A stretch of 64,000 bases of DNA from Piscicola geometra. Taxonomy: Eukaryota > Annelida > Clitellata > Hirudinida > Piscicolidae. The notes below the pieces were generated by a model. It made no database searches, was not told the DNA's origin, and saw nothing but the letters and a program-made list of their open reading frames with translations. Every line of letters starts with the position of its first letter. Position 1 is the stretch's first letter. Below are positions 1 through 13,000 of this stretch, in pieces. The stretch lies in the NCBI GenBank assembly GCA_943735955.1, contig OX030957.1, forward strand, positions 5,408,301-5,472,300, in the 5' to 3' direction. Both the position numbers and the translations under genes were made by a program.

Positions 1-1253
1 AACTTTTCGTTAGGAGGAAAACGCTACAATACGCTGAAATTGTGCATTTTCGTTATGAAAAGCGATGCTTTTACTTTTTCCAGCATTCTGTTCTTTTTGT
101 ACCTATTAATTTACTAATGGCAATTTTCCTGTTTACTCTATAAATCAGTTAGTTAATTTCTAAAAACGCAAAATAACGTATGCGCAACCATCAGAAAAAG
201 CCACTTTACATATAAAATAATTCTCTGCTTCATTTTTCTTTTTCGATCCATTTTCAATTTTTAAAACTTTTCTTATCAGTTGCAATATTTGAAATTTTGT
301 TTTTCTCTTATCTACTCCACGATAAATGACAGGCATAGCACCGAATCTATATAGTGGATTGATTTATTATCCAATGGAGCGCCACATTACTCACTCACAC
401 TACCACTTCTATATAATAAAATTTTATATTTAAAATCTTTTTCCAATATATGGAAACAAAAATTACAAAATCTAAAATACTGTTTAGTAAGCTGTGCGGA
501 AAATGATAAATGTTAAAAGCTAAAGTTTTTCAAAAATACCGTTTTTCTATTAATTTTTTAAAAATTGTTTTAATGTTGTTTTGTTCAAAGTATATTTAGA
601 TTTAAAAAGCCTTCTCAACACTGTATTGATTTCTCGGTGAGTTACCATTATCCTAAAAATGTCCCTTTTATTGTCAAATGTACTTTATAAAAAATTTATT
701 TTTAAGATTATTTTTCAATTACTTTCCAATACTTAGGTTTAATGCTAATAGTTTTTAATACTATTATTCTTTTTGAAATATATTTGTAACACCGATTCAT
801 TTTGTTTAATGCCTTTGAAATTTATTTTAAAGCAAAATGGCGCTTTTGACATCTCATCAATAATGAATTCCAAAAAATTTTTTTCCAAGATTTTCAGTTT
901 TAAAAACAAAAAATTTCCATTCTTTTTCATTCGAATTTTAAAAATACAATTTTTAAAATAAATTGTATTTTTTAATATATTTTCGAATATTAGTTTGAAT
1001 TTGTAATGACAATATTATAGAAACGAATTTATGACTTCCAGAAATTTTCAAAGTAATTTTTATAGTGTATTAAAACATACATAAACTATGTCAAAATAAT
1101 TTAATATCAAAAAATCCCTAAATGACAAAAAACTTAATTATTATTTCCAATTTTAAGCATGGCTTTACACCTATATCCAAATAAATTTAACAAAAGATTT
1201 CACAAAGCTCCAATAATAACTATCTCTTTTTCTACAATCTTCTTACTTTTCAG
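1..1253. other. AT-rich DNA, no feature seen
   Basis: Only short chance frames in A/T runs. Confidence 0.6.
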
Positions 1254-1355
1254 CCCTTAGAGGTTCAGAAAACACTCGGTGGCAGACACTGCACTAATGA
1301 AACACAGCACCACCCTCCATCTTCGCACACGTCGTTCCAAAGCGCACTGCTATAA
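1254..1355 (+). CDS. possible terminal exon of a gene lying upstream
   Basis: A good acceptor (TTCTTACTTTTCAG) is followed by 33 open codons beginning PLEVQKTLGGRHCTNETQHH and ending QSALL then TAA. Base composition is clearly less AT-rich than the flanks, as in coding exons of this window. No family is recognised and no partner exon is visible in the 1.2 kb before it. Confidence 0.25.
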   Translation, partial: PLEVQKTLGGRHCTNETQHHPPSSHTSFQSALL

Positions 1356-4331
1356 TTGAGTGTTTTAGGAGCTTTCCAGAGTGCACAGTTGTTCGAGGTG
1401 TTAAATAATTCGATAAAACTAATATTTATCTGCCTCACACGCGTAATGGCAAATTATGAATCTTTCAAATATGCGAAGATGTATTACACTGTGGGTTGTG
1501 GTGTATTCAGAGGTGATAGATTTGCCATTAAGAGGGCGGCAAGTGCAGTGACGATGCTGGCAGATGTGAGTTTTAGATTCGCCTTTAATAGCCTTTAGGC
1601 ATTATGAAAATAATTAACTTTGAAGATTTAAATACTTTGTTTTTATCTTTTTTTTCCATTTTGTTTTTGCTTCTCTTTTTGTTATTTTGACAATCATAAA
1701 TGTACTAAACGCTTTTATGCGCCTTTTATGCTTCTCTGAGTTTCAATCAACTCTCGCCTGCCTCCGCCGAAGTTTGAGAATAATTTGTCATTATAGGGGG
1801 TTTTTAATTCGTTTTTAACTTTTTTTTCAAATGAAAAATTGACCTTGAAAGTTTTCAACAAACTCAATTGAATGTTTGTTTGATCCAAGCGAAAACTGAT
1901 CTGGAAAAACGCGAGTTTAAAATCGGTCCAATCTCGATCTTCTTTGATCCGATAAAAAAACTTTTTTTTAATCAGTTAAATCACTTTAAACAAAACTTTA
2001 AATACATTTATTTACAATAAAAAACTTTTTTGTTTTTCGGCTTTGCAGTGTTTAGATTTTTCTTTGAATTGTATTTTTATCGCGTTTTTATTTTATTTTA
2101 AATTTCATACACGTTCAAAACTCTTTAGGCTAGTTGAATGTATCTTTTTTAGAGTTTTTAAATGTTTCTATAATGCGCAAAGCTCAGAGTCGTTCCACTT
2201 TCATCAATTGCTTTTAGTATCTTTTATGTTCGTGCTTGAGATTGCTACTTTCTATTTTTACTTTCGGTTTTCTCTGCAGTTCACTTGCGCCGTCTTACGT
2301 ATACAGGCCTTTCGAATGTATCATTTAGTTTGTTTCGTTTGAGTTCTCTTCCGCGTCGATGGCGCTCTAGATGCTCTTGTGCAGTCGACACACGCGCAGA
2401 CATTTGCACCTACTCGTTCTTTCTCTCTGAAATTCAAAATGTTGTTTCGGGAAAGTGATGCAAGGCTGTCTGCGCAATGGTGATAGCGATTATAATGGAG
2501 ATGCTGGAAATGACGATGATGGTGATAATGATAATTGTTTTTATATTATCATGATGATTAGGAATTTAATTATACTGATTATAAAGTGAGAACGGAGGCC
2601 ACAAAATTTCATGAAAGTAAAACCTTATTGTTTATTTGTGGATAATTATGATTATTTTAAAAATTTAGATCCCATAAAAAGACCTATTGTAACTATTTTA
2701 AGAAGCAAAAATGTCCACTTAATGCAAAGAACAACAAGGAAGTGCCAGACAAATAGAGGCAGATAGGGTTTTCGAAAGTTATAAAAAGCTAATCAGTCGC
2801 AAGATACGACGAAAAACGACACCATTGGATTTTTTTTTGCCATCAAAAAGATTATTTTGAAAAATCCTAATGGGGGTAGCCTGATTAAGGAACGTGTTTA
2901 GGTGGCATTGGAAAAGATTCGCTTGAGTTGTTTTTATGTTTTCAATGGTGAGGATATGTCACTTTGAAGTCTTAGAGGTTTGATTCAAGATATTAATGCA
3001 AGCCAGATATCATGCAAAATCCATCGTTTTGCAAAGATTATACTTTAAATGTGGATATTTAATATTTTATGAGCCATTAGAGCTTCCAAGAAACAGACTT
3101 TTCCTTTTGAACTCTGACACTTCCACGTTTTTAATTGTAAGGGCCATTCTTAGTTAAGAAGAAATGGGTATTTTAATTAATAAAGAGTAGTTTTATCGAT
3201 TAATTTATTTTAAAACTAAATTATTATTTTAAAAAAAATTAATTAAGCTTTTAATAAATATTCCATTATCTATTTCATGTGCTTTATTTAGCTTAATCAA
3301 TTGATTTCAATATATTTTTAGAAGTTTGTGGCTATTTATAAAATATTATTTAATGTAAAAGTTCTAGAAAATTACTTTTAATTAAAATGTTTTTATAAAA
3401 AAACCTTTAAATTTCTTTCAAAAAAAGTATTTTAGCTATCTTAATTTTATTTATAAAGATGCATTAGTTCATTCAAAAACATCCCAGCTAAATGTTGACT
3501 TTTAAATGATGTGATAATAGAAGTATTGAAAGTGTTGGTAGCTGAAAAAAGAAAAACAAGAGGAAACGAGGGAAGGAAGTGGTGATGATTTAGTCAGTTA
3601 GCTATCTGCCTGTTTTTAGCTTTTAAAGCGTGTTATCAAAAAATCCATTCTTTCTAGCGAGCTGAGTTTACACCTCTGCCTAGCTTACAAGAGTGCTTTC
3701 TATTGTTTTTTTTTCTAAACAAACTTTAATTCGTATTTCTTAAAAAAAAACTAAAGAATAAAAATTTTAGTAAAAAATCTTTTAGTTTTCAATTAAATTT
3801 CGCAAATCTTGACAGTTGCGCTGATACACGCTAAGAGTTCGTTTGGAATACATTACATACAGCCTCCGTATGTAGTTGTTATTAAAACGGAATGCCTATT
3901 AACACACCGCTTCTTGTTTACGCCCTTGTGATAAGCTCTAAATAGCGTTGATTTTATAATGGGAACTATCGCACACTTGGTTTTGTTTTTGCTTTTAGTG
4001 GTGGTTTTGTTTTGATTTTTTTAATTAATTGAAGTCTAAAAAAATGTTTGCTTTTTTGATAGTTTTTTTAAACCATTTTATTCTACAGTTTATTGTTTTC
4101 GACTTTTTTCAATTACTATTTTCAGCATTTTTTTATATAAAAATTTCCATCCTGGAAGTAGCATATTCCATTCGTAGCAATTTATTGATTGTTAATTTCA
4201 TTTAGCATTCTTTTTATACTTATTTTTACTTTCCTACACCACATAATTTTCTTTTTGCTTTTAGAGTAATACTTCAGCTATAAAAATCATCATTATAGAT
4301 AACATTCATTCAATGCTGCTCTATCTTTAGT
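1356..4331. other. AT-rich DNA, no gene recognised
   Basis: Short frames at 1356-1598 and 2043-2342 have no recognisable motifs. A small GAT-rich patch lies at 2,495-2,555. Confidence 0.5.
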
Positions 4332-4407
4332 ATATGCATCATCATCATCACTATTTCTTCCAGGTTCATCATCATCATCGTCATCATCATCATCATCATC
4401 AGCATCG

Positions 4408-4439
<32 letters not shown>

Positions 4440-4620
4440 GTCGTCGTCACCATCATCATCGTTATCATCATTATCATCATCAAAAACAACATCATCATCA
4501 AAATCCTCATCATCGCATCATCATCACCATCATTATCATCATCCTCCTCATCATCGTGGTCCTCATCATTATCTCTATTTTTTACGGCATCATCATCATC
4601 ATCATCATCGCAACCATCAT
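4332..4620. repeat. (CAT)n microsatellite
   Basis: Imperfect CAT/CGT triplets. The apparent His-rich and Met-rich reading frames on the two strands are products of the repeat. Confidence 0.9.
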
Positions 4621-6261
4621 TATTGTAATTACCGTCATTAGATTCACCCTCAAAAGCATAATTTCTATCATCAGTTTACTCGGTATATATTTAGAATTTA
4701 ATAATAATATTAATCAAAACGAGAAAAAAAACTAAAATATCGCCACGATCGTTACTAGCAATTCCGATTCATTTCAAAAAGCAGAGTCTTATCACTGACT
4801 CACTTCTTTTGCAAACCAATAAACCCTCTTTGAAAACTTCGTAAGAATTTTTCTTAGACTTTCTTCACCCTCCCAATGCAACATTCAACAACATTCACTC
4901 TCTCACGCATTGACAGCAAACTCGAATCAAACCAGTTTTGAAAACTCAAAACTTATAGCTTTTCATGCGGCAACGATGAAACCGCTTTGTTGCTTTGGTG
5001 TTGCCTTCAGATACTCAACATGACGCTTCACAATGCCTTCACAATACCTTTCTTTCATTTCTTTTAAACAAAACAAGATCTTGACTTTACAAACGTCAAA
5101 CAATCTATTAGCCCAAAAGCACCTCATTGTAACGTTAAAATAGACATTTTCGCCTATTCCTGCCTTACGCCAAGGCGATAAATTGCTCGATAAATCAAAA
5201 ATTATCGTTAAGCGATGTTTTCTGTACTATAGAAGGCTCTGAAACACGATTTTGGGTATTTATAATAACATTATAATTTTATAATTTTTAAAATATTCAT
5301 TTTTGCAAAGTAAGTTATTTAAAACCATTAAAAGTGGTTCTATGGTGGCCGATGCATTAAACACTTTTCGGCTGTATCAGTGCCACGTATCAGTGTATCA
5401 GTGAACTTTTATTCTCAAGATTCTTTTTATTCTTGCGCTTTGCTCGTCATGTATTCACCTTAATATTGATTTGATAATCTCTATCTACACCAAATTCACA
5501 AATTAAGCTACATTAAAACCTAAAATATCGTCCAATTATCACACCGAATACAGAAACCTCCACCAAACCACACAGAGTTTACATAGATTGACTCGCGCGA
5601 GCATCCCACCGATGTGGCTTGTTTTGACTATCGGAGGCTTGATAAGACGGCTCAATGTCTGCGCAATGAAAACTTCTTATTAGCAGTCTTTGTTGCATGA
5701 GTGACAAAGCATCCGAGTGCTTATCGGCTTCATTTGAACTTCTTGTCTGAGAAGGCTGTGAAGGATGAATGAAGGCCTTGATCGGTGAGTTGATATGGTG
5801 TATTTAATGAGTGGATTTTAATGGGTGGGTTAAGTGAGCCGGTTCAAATATTAAAGGTGTTGAATTGAATATTAATATCTTAAAAATCTAGAAAATAAAT
5901 ATTAAAAGAAGACTTATTGTTCGCAAACGCAACAACACTTGCAGAAGCTTTCAAAACATTTGCAAACAGAATAAATATACTAGTTATCGATAGAGCAGAA
6001 ACACATGAAAATAGCAGGTCTATAAACTCTCGCATACATTTATTCTTCCGGGTCAAGGCTCGTTGGTAGTTTAATTATGTTTCAGAATTTTTTTCTACTA
6101 CGCAATGTTTGTGAGTTTGTGCGATTTGTGCTTTCTTATTTGAAAGCTCGGAAGTATATTGCTGATCATCGCTGATTTTTTGGGAAATTGAATATTCTGT
6201 AACTACCGTGAAATATATAAAAATTCTAGCATTTTGAAATAATTATTGTTTTACATCATAA
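4621..6261. other. no feature seen
   Basis: Non-repetitive AT-rich DNA without coding signal. Confidence 0.5.
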
Positions 6262-6831
6262 TCGAGCGGGTCAGAGGTCAAGAGGCTACTTTTTCCACCG
6301 CACGACTAAATGAATTTTCTACAGCTTCTTGTGCACTGCCCATGACTCTAACTGGTCCACTGCATGCGTTTGCTATCCTGGATCGATATAAAACGAGGTT
6401 TATTGACAATATGGCATCCTGGTTCTTATGACACATTTTTGTGTTTCCATCTCAGATTCGTGAAATAAGTAACTTAGAATCTTGTGCGGGCATACAATGA
6501 CCACTGAATGTTGGCTAACGTTTTTGAATAATTGGTCTTAAGTGATTCTGTTGACTCGTGTGAAGAGAGCTTTGGGATGATGTAGTCGCTGGATTGTTGG
6601 GTCCAAACCTCATCCGATAGGAATTTCTTCCCAAGACTTCTTGCATCTTTGACATGCTGCCGTGCGTATCTATGATTCGCAGCCTTAGCGCAAAAAAGAG
6701 ATGTAGGCGGCTTAAAAAATGAAAATCTTTAGATTTATTTTCAACTTAAGTGAGTGCTATTGTAGCTTCTTGAAGGCTGCCTATGTCGCCAGCTAACATG
6801 GTGACTGTGTGCGGAGTATGTTGCTAACTAC
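6262..6831 (-). mobile_element. dispersed repeat, RTE-like LINE relic, copy 1
   Basis: Homologous to 60,742-61,228 in the same orientation; shared anchors include CCTGGATCGATAT.AACGAG, CATGA.TCTAACTGGTC and ATGCTGCCGTG.GTATCTA. On the minus strand remnants of the region after the reverse transcriptase are seen, but many stops are present. Confidence 0.5.
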
Positions 6832-8820
6832 AGTTCTCTCAAGTCGTGAAAGGGTTTGTTTTTTTGTGGCAAGTGAAGCCCAATGCAGAGAAAATGCACA
6901 GTGTCAGGTTTCCTTGCAAGAAATGTCTCTCAAAACACTTCTATTTGTAGCCTCGAAAGCAAATGAATGCTAATTAATCGATCACCGCGAGGTTAATTAC
7001 CTTTGAGGAAGAAGAACACTCGCTTGAAAACAAGAGTGCAATAAAGGATGGATCTGTAAGGAAGAAAATTGTAGTAAAAAATGAAATGTTAAGAGCGAAA
7101 AAATATATATTTAGAAAAGTTTCAATTGCAAAATTTAAAAAGTTTTTAACAATATTTTGGTAGAAAAATACCTTGGATAATAAAATATGGCGAAGAGAAA
7201 AATGGGGAAAGAATAAAGAAGCGAGATTATCTAACAGATCCATCAATGCCTGCTAGCAACAGCAATGTTACTTTTGTTTTGTATTAAAGCAAGTAGTGCC
7301 TATATGATGGCTCATGTTTCATTCACTCTGTTTCTCTTCTCTTGATCATTTATATTTTCAAATTTTTTGCTCTACGTTTTATGCTTGTTTTAGTAAACAA
7401 TTATTTTTTATTTAATAAATTTTATTTAAGTAATTATTTATTTTTTATTTTTTCAAATCGACATCTCTATCAGCACCCTCATCTTTCCTCCCACGACGTC
7501 TTTCATCTTTCACTCACTTCCTTGATTTATCTTCTCTAATTAAGCACAACTCCACACAGAAATACGCCGTAAAAAGTTTATACGCTTAAAGGGTCATACA
7601 ACTTTATAATTTATTTTTTTCACATTTTATTTTTCGTTTAAAAATTTCGTTCTAGAAATACTTCAGAAGCATACACAACATCTGCCTGAAACAACAATGA
7701 TTGATATTGATTGTAGAAAAGTTTCAAGAATCGTTAAATTAGCGTTTTGAAGGTTAATAAACAATTTAAAGTCATTTTCTTGCAATTACTATTTCATTAA
7801 TATTTATCTTCACCGAAATAACCACTCAAAATACAATTTTTATTCATTTTTAGTTTGAACTATTCCTAATAAAATTGTCTGCACTCACTCCTATCGACAA
7901 AATTGAAACTATTGCAGCAGGTTGCACAAACGTTTTTAACGATATCCTATTCAACTTTTGCATGTTCAGCTATATAGAAATATTGATATTTCAATTTATT
8001 ATTGTCTATCACATATCTTCTTATTTAAAAATAGTTTCGGTATGTATTCGGCGTATTTACAAACGCGTATGGTATGCCAAGTATCAACCGACATACATAG
8101 TTACTTGTGAATGTTTGTATCTATTAATGTATACATACAGATATAAATAATCGATAAAACTTATAGAAGGTTTTTAATATTGAATAAAAAACTATATAAA
8201 TTAGTCTTCAGTTAATCATAATCGGATGCATGTTTTTGATAAAAGTATTTTTATTATTATAATCACCATAATTGAAATTATTCTTTAATTTTATTTTTTC
8301 ATGCATGCCTATTTAGATTTTTGTTTTAATCAACATCATTATTTTTAGTTATAGGACCATCTGTACGCCCCTCATAAGCCAGCATCGCTTTAGTTCCATC
8401 TTTTGAGCCCTCCACACACCGCATTATAACACCGCCAACTGGCGCTTAATTGCCACATCAACCAACACTTTCACTACATACGCAACCACCACTATCAACA
8501 CTATCACTATTCACACCCAACAGGTGAGCCACGTTAATCAAAAAGTTAACCTTTTAACCGTTAATTCGTTAACACAAACGTTCAAATCTTTAATACTTTC
8601 ATATTTTTATAGTTGAAGAAAGTTATCTTCGAACGTTGAAAAGTTAAATATATTTGATTGAATAAAATTTTTAAAATTCACGAATAAATAAAGAACTATG
8701 GTTAAAAAAGCTTAAATAAAACACATTATTACTATTATATTATGAATTTTTTCAGAATTAATAACGTAAAAAATAATTAATTAAAATTTGTTTTTAAAAA
8801 ATTGAGAAAAAAACACAGTA
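6832..8820. other. no feature seen
   Basis: Frames at 6974-7246 and 7875-8150 are hydrophobic translations of AT-rich DNA with no family resemblance. Confidence 0.5.
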
Positions 8821-9195
8821 TACCGTAAAATTCCTGATTTTTTCGGACACCCATAATGTTCGAACAAATACCGTAAAATACTTATACATTCGCACACTTT
8901 TAAACCTTTTTTTCAATGTACGAAATTAAAAGTAATTTTCAAACTAAATCTAAAAAAGTATGAATTGATGAATATTGAAGTTTTTTGGCTCATTAGTCTT
9001 CTTATTTTTAGTCAAATTAAATTATTCATCATATTATTGAAATTCAGTCACAAGTATTTTTATTGCTCGTCATAATTACCACCGTAAACATTCTTGTTTT
9101 TAAAATTTTCGTCCGAACTAAAGGGCAAAAAAAATTAGTTTTTCTAGAAATGAGGGTGTCTGATGAGTGTCCGAACAATTTTGTGTTTTACGATA
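8821..9195. mobile_element. MITE with about 33-bp terminal inverted repeats
   Basis: The left end TACCGTAAAATTCC...TTCGGACACCCAT pairs with the reverse complement of the right end, TATCGTAAAACAC...TTCGGACACTCAT. Length is 375 bp with no coding capacity. TA at both ends suggests a Tc1/mariner-type target. Confidence 0.65.
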
Positions 9196-9429
9196 AGTGT
9201 TTTTTAGGCTCTAAGTTCGGACATAAATTTTGACAACAAGAATATCTATGGTGTTAAGTATGGTAGAAAATACAAATACTTGTAAATGAATTTCTATAAT
9301 ATTTAATAATTAAATTTGACTAAGAATAGCAAAACTAATGAACAAAGAACCTCAATAAGTATGAATTAAGAATTTTTTTATTGGTTGACAAAAAATCTAT
9401 ATTTTTGTCTATTTCGAAACAAAAATTAG

Positions 9430-10012
9430 TAAAAAATTTGCAAGTATATGGGTATTTCCCCTCCATGAAAAATAGCTTCTTGAAGTTTTCATCCAACAGA
9501 GATGATTTCTTGGCACGTATAAAGTCTTTGCTCATTGAAGACTAGCGTTCTACTGCATCATTTGAGGTAATAGCTGAGTTGAGCTTGATGAAAAAGCCCA
9601 CAAATAATTTTTCAACTAAAAGACAGCATCTGCTAAAGATTCCTCAAATTCGGTCTACAGCCATGTCTTAACCAAGTTTTGGGCTTTGTCTTTTGTCTGT
9701 GCTACACAACTGAAGAAATTACAGTCATTCTCATCCACTTCATCCTTGTTGTTGCTACCTCCACTGCTGCTGGTAGATTCTCCCAACTGTTCTTTCATGG
9801 CCCTCACGACCTCACCTTACATTCTTCTTTTAACCTTTGCAACCTTAGTGCTATAATATTAATCTAACCAGTAGAAACAATATTTGAGGTAGAAAGCAAC
9901 CAGCTGGCCGTCCCCATTTCTAAAAACATTCCTAAACCGGCCAAAAATGTTTCGACCAAAGTTTGCAGTTGCCGATTCTCTTGCACTAACATTTGCAGCC
10001 TCGACCAAGCCA
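9430..10012 (-). pseudogene. decayed hAT transposase
   Basis: On the minus strand, pieces read LNSAITSNDAVER, a stop, SSMSKDFIRAKKSSLLDENF and KKLFFMEGKYP. This is the hAT C-terminal motif (AxxAxVERxFSMSxDxxRAKRSSLxxxxF) with an in-frame TAG. An upstream piece begins MAWSRLQMLVQENRQLQTLV. Several stops and frame changes show it is dead. No terminal repeats were found. Confidence 0.6.
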
Positions 10013-13000
10013 TCTTATAATCTAAGTTCTTGAAATGCTATGATTTATCATGGGCTCAATTGGATCCAAAAATTGTAAAAAATACTAGTAAAATAATGAT
10101 TGTTCTCACCTTTAATAAGAATCTACAAAATCTTCTAATATGCAATGCCGTGTTTCAGTTGAAATAAATAAACACTAAATGAAAATGAAATAACAATAAG
10201 ATGTCCATGTCACGTACAAACTTAACTAAATTTACTACCAACGAAAAATAAACGAAATTTTGGAAAAAACTTCAATTTAACTTCTAAAATTACAGTGGTT
10301 TGTTTCGATCAGAATGATCGTTTGAAAATGTATAGTAGTTTTATAAATTTCACTCACAAAAAAACGAACCTTATATTATTTTTCATAGATTTTTAAGTTA
10401 ACTTATAAGTTAAATCAATAACGAAAATTTTAATTAATAACGTTTTAGCTAAATAAGGCTTTGATATCAAGATTTGTAAATCTGGGTAAATGGATTGCAG
10501 AATGGGTAACGATTCTTGGTTTGACCAGCTTTTCACTGTCTTAGGTTTGAGTGCAAACGATGCCTCAATAACCCATTAGCACGATTGAAAATTTGTCAGC
10601 CTGGAACCCAGATCGGGTTATTTAGCACTGTAATAATCTCGTCATTGTTATATATTATTTATTAATTTTCCTTTTTTGTTATTATTTCATTATTCTCAAG
10701 ACTTACCCTGCCAAAACCACTACTACCAAGACTTCTAATACCTTGAAGTTAAAATTCACTGAATTTATCTCAAACTCAAATAAAATCCAGCCCCCACCCA
10801 CACACCATTCCTTCAACTCTTCTATTTTTTCAAAAACATTTTTATTCTTACTTTTCCTTTCTACCTGTTTGCACGCATTTCCGATTCATCTTCCCTTCGT
10901 ATCAGGCCTTATCTCGCCAGCCAGGTATGCTCCACAAATGCTATTGCACTATCTCAAATTCATTTAACAATTCGTAAGTTATATATATATATTTATTTAT
11001 TTAATTATCAATTAGCTGTTAATTGATTTAAAATTGTATTCTTTTTATAAAATATATTGTCGGTAATTTGAGAAGAAAAGCAACTAGAACCCCTAAACCC
11101 AATTATTATTGGTGCTCATGCAATGTCGGTTAGGGGAGGTGCAAATGCTCTTTTCGATGAGCAAGATGATGAGGTAGACACCACTGAAATAGCACTTCGA
11201 ATGCTTTATGTCAGTGTTGATCGCAGCCCGTTTACAATATCCTCAGCCAATAAACAATGCTTCGTACATCCTTTCAAGCGCTCGCAAAAAAGCATCTATA
11301 AATCGCCGAATGCCCTAAATATTGTTATTGCCGTTCAAAATGTTTTTGTGTTATCTGTTAGTTCTTTCATAATTTTAGGTGAAGGAAAAGATAGGCATTT
11401 TGAAGTTACTTAGGTTATTATGCAGGAGGTGGAATCCAATTTCGGGGGAGTGATTTTATGACCATGGCAAACATTTTTATTAACAATGTTAAAAGCCATA
11501 AAGTTCTATAAATAAAAATATAATTACATGGATACAGTTTCCCTAAATAATCGTTTTTACCTTCTGTTTCTGAAACAAAAATCTTTGAAAAACTATAATC
11601 AACACCACTAATGTAAAAACTCACAAAATCCCAACTACCACAATCACCACAATTTCTAAAACTAAAAAATACACTCGCGCCACTACCACTACCACTCAAT
11701 CGTCACACCATGCACCTACACCCGCCAAAAGCCTTGTTGTCCTACTCAAAATCTGTTGGAGCAATGTGTGCAGAAGAGGCCTGAATGAGAGACACTTCGA
11801 TGACGTGTATCGCTGAGTTTTTAACACTGATAACACACCGCTCCGAAACTTGGAAAGAGCTATTACAAAGGCGTAAATTCGCATTCATCGCTCCTAATTG
11901 AGTTACAATGTAATGTTGCCCCGCGTTTCAGCAATAGCTTATGAAATTTCCTTTTTACACTTCGCTTTCTCGATCTTTATGGCAACTTATTTTATTTATT
12001 AAATGCAGTATCACCGGAATTTTTTAGAACATTGTTTATTAATCGCTCATTTTTTATAGTATTTTGGTTTCTAAATAAAGGTGTATAAATGAAAAAGCTT
12101 TGCTTCTATGCAGCTTTAACAAGCGTGGTAGTGCTATTGATCGAGGTTGCTCGTAATGTTTCACCTAAATCATAATTTTTCAATATTTTTGTCTGAAACT
12201 TTTCCTATGCTACTTTTTATAAAGCTGCATTGTTTTTATTTAAAGCTCCGTCCTATATCGTGGATAATTATATTTCCTTGATTGGAGATTCACTTCATCC
12301 CGCATTCATTCTATAACTTATTTTGTGACAAGCATGAGAAATAAGATATGCAGCTTCCGAATCAAAACAACTGCGTGATTAAGCCTTTGAGCATTCTACT
12401 TGTGTTTATTTGACTTTAAAAAGCAATAAAGGCGCATTCCACAAGCCTCGTAATCAGCGGCACTCACCTTTGGCATTTCAGCCGGCTACAACGCAGATAT
12501 CCACAGTCTTTTGCGGCATATGCACAAATATCCGCTAATGAAAATTAATGATCGATATGATTGTGCGCCTTCAAGCTACCTAGATGCACCAGTTATGTAA
12601 GCCCATTGATTCAGGCCCTTCATGCTTTTATGATAACGCGTGAATTTTGTCAGGCAAGTACACGACTTCATGTTACGCTATCCGTTACTCTGTGCATCTT
12701 TGCCTAGCTCATTTTCAAGCTTATAATTCTTTTTATAATATTTTATTAAATATTTTAAACATTTCTATTCGATGTATCTCGACAAGAGAAAAATTTTCAT
12801 TAGTTTATTTATGAGTTTCTCATATTCTAGAAAAGAAAAACACTGAATTTAATTTTCTCGCTTTTCTAGCCACTCATCTATAATTCATCCATTCATCCAT
12901 ACACGACCCACTAATTAATTCACTCATCAGGCCAGAGAGTCATCATCCTTCATTCTCTCATCCAGCCATCTTTCCATCTCTACTTGTTCAGAGTATAAAA

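Noticed and set aside
4310..4735. His-rich and Met-rich reading frames on both strands
   Set aside because: Direct translations of a (CAT)n microsatellite; no other coding signal.
10743..10967. 74-codon frame with a hydrophobic segment
   Set aside because: Simple Phe/Leu-rich translation of AT-rich DNA; no splice context or family.
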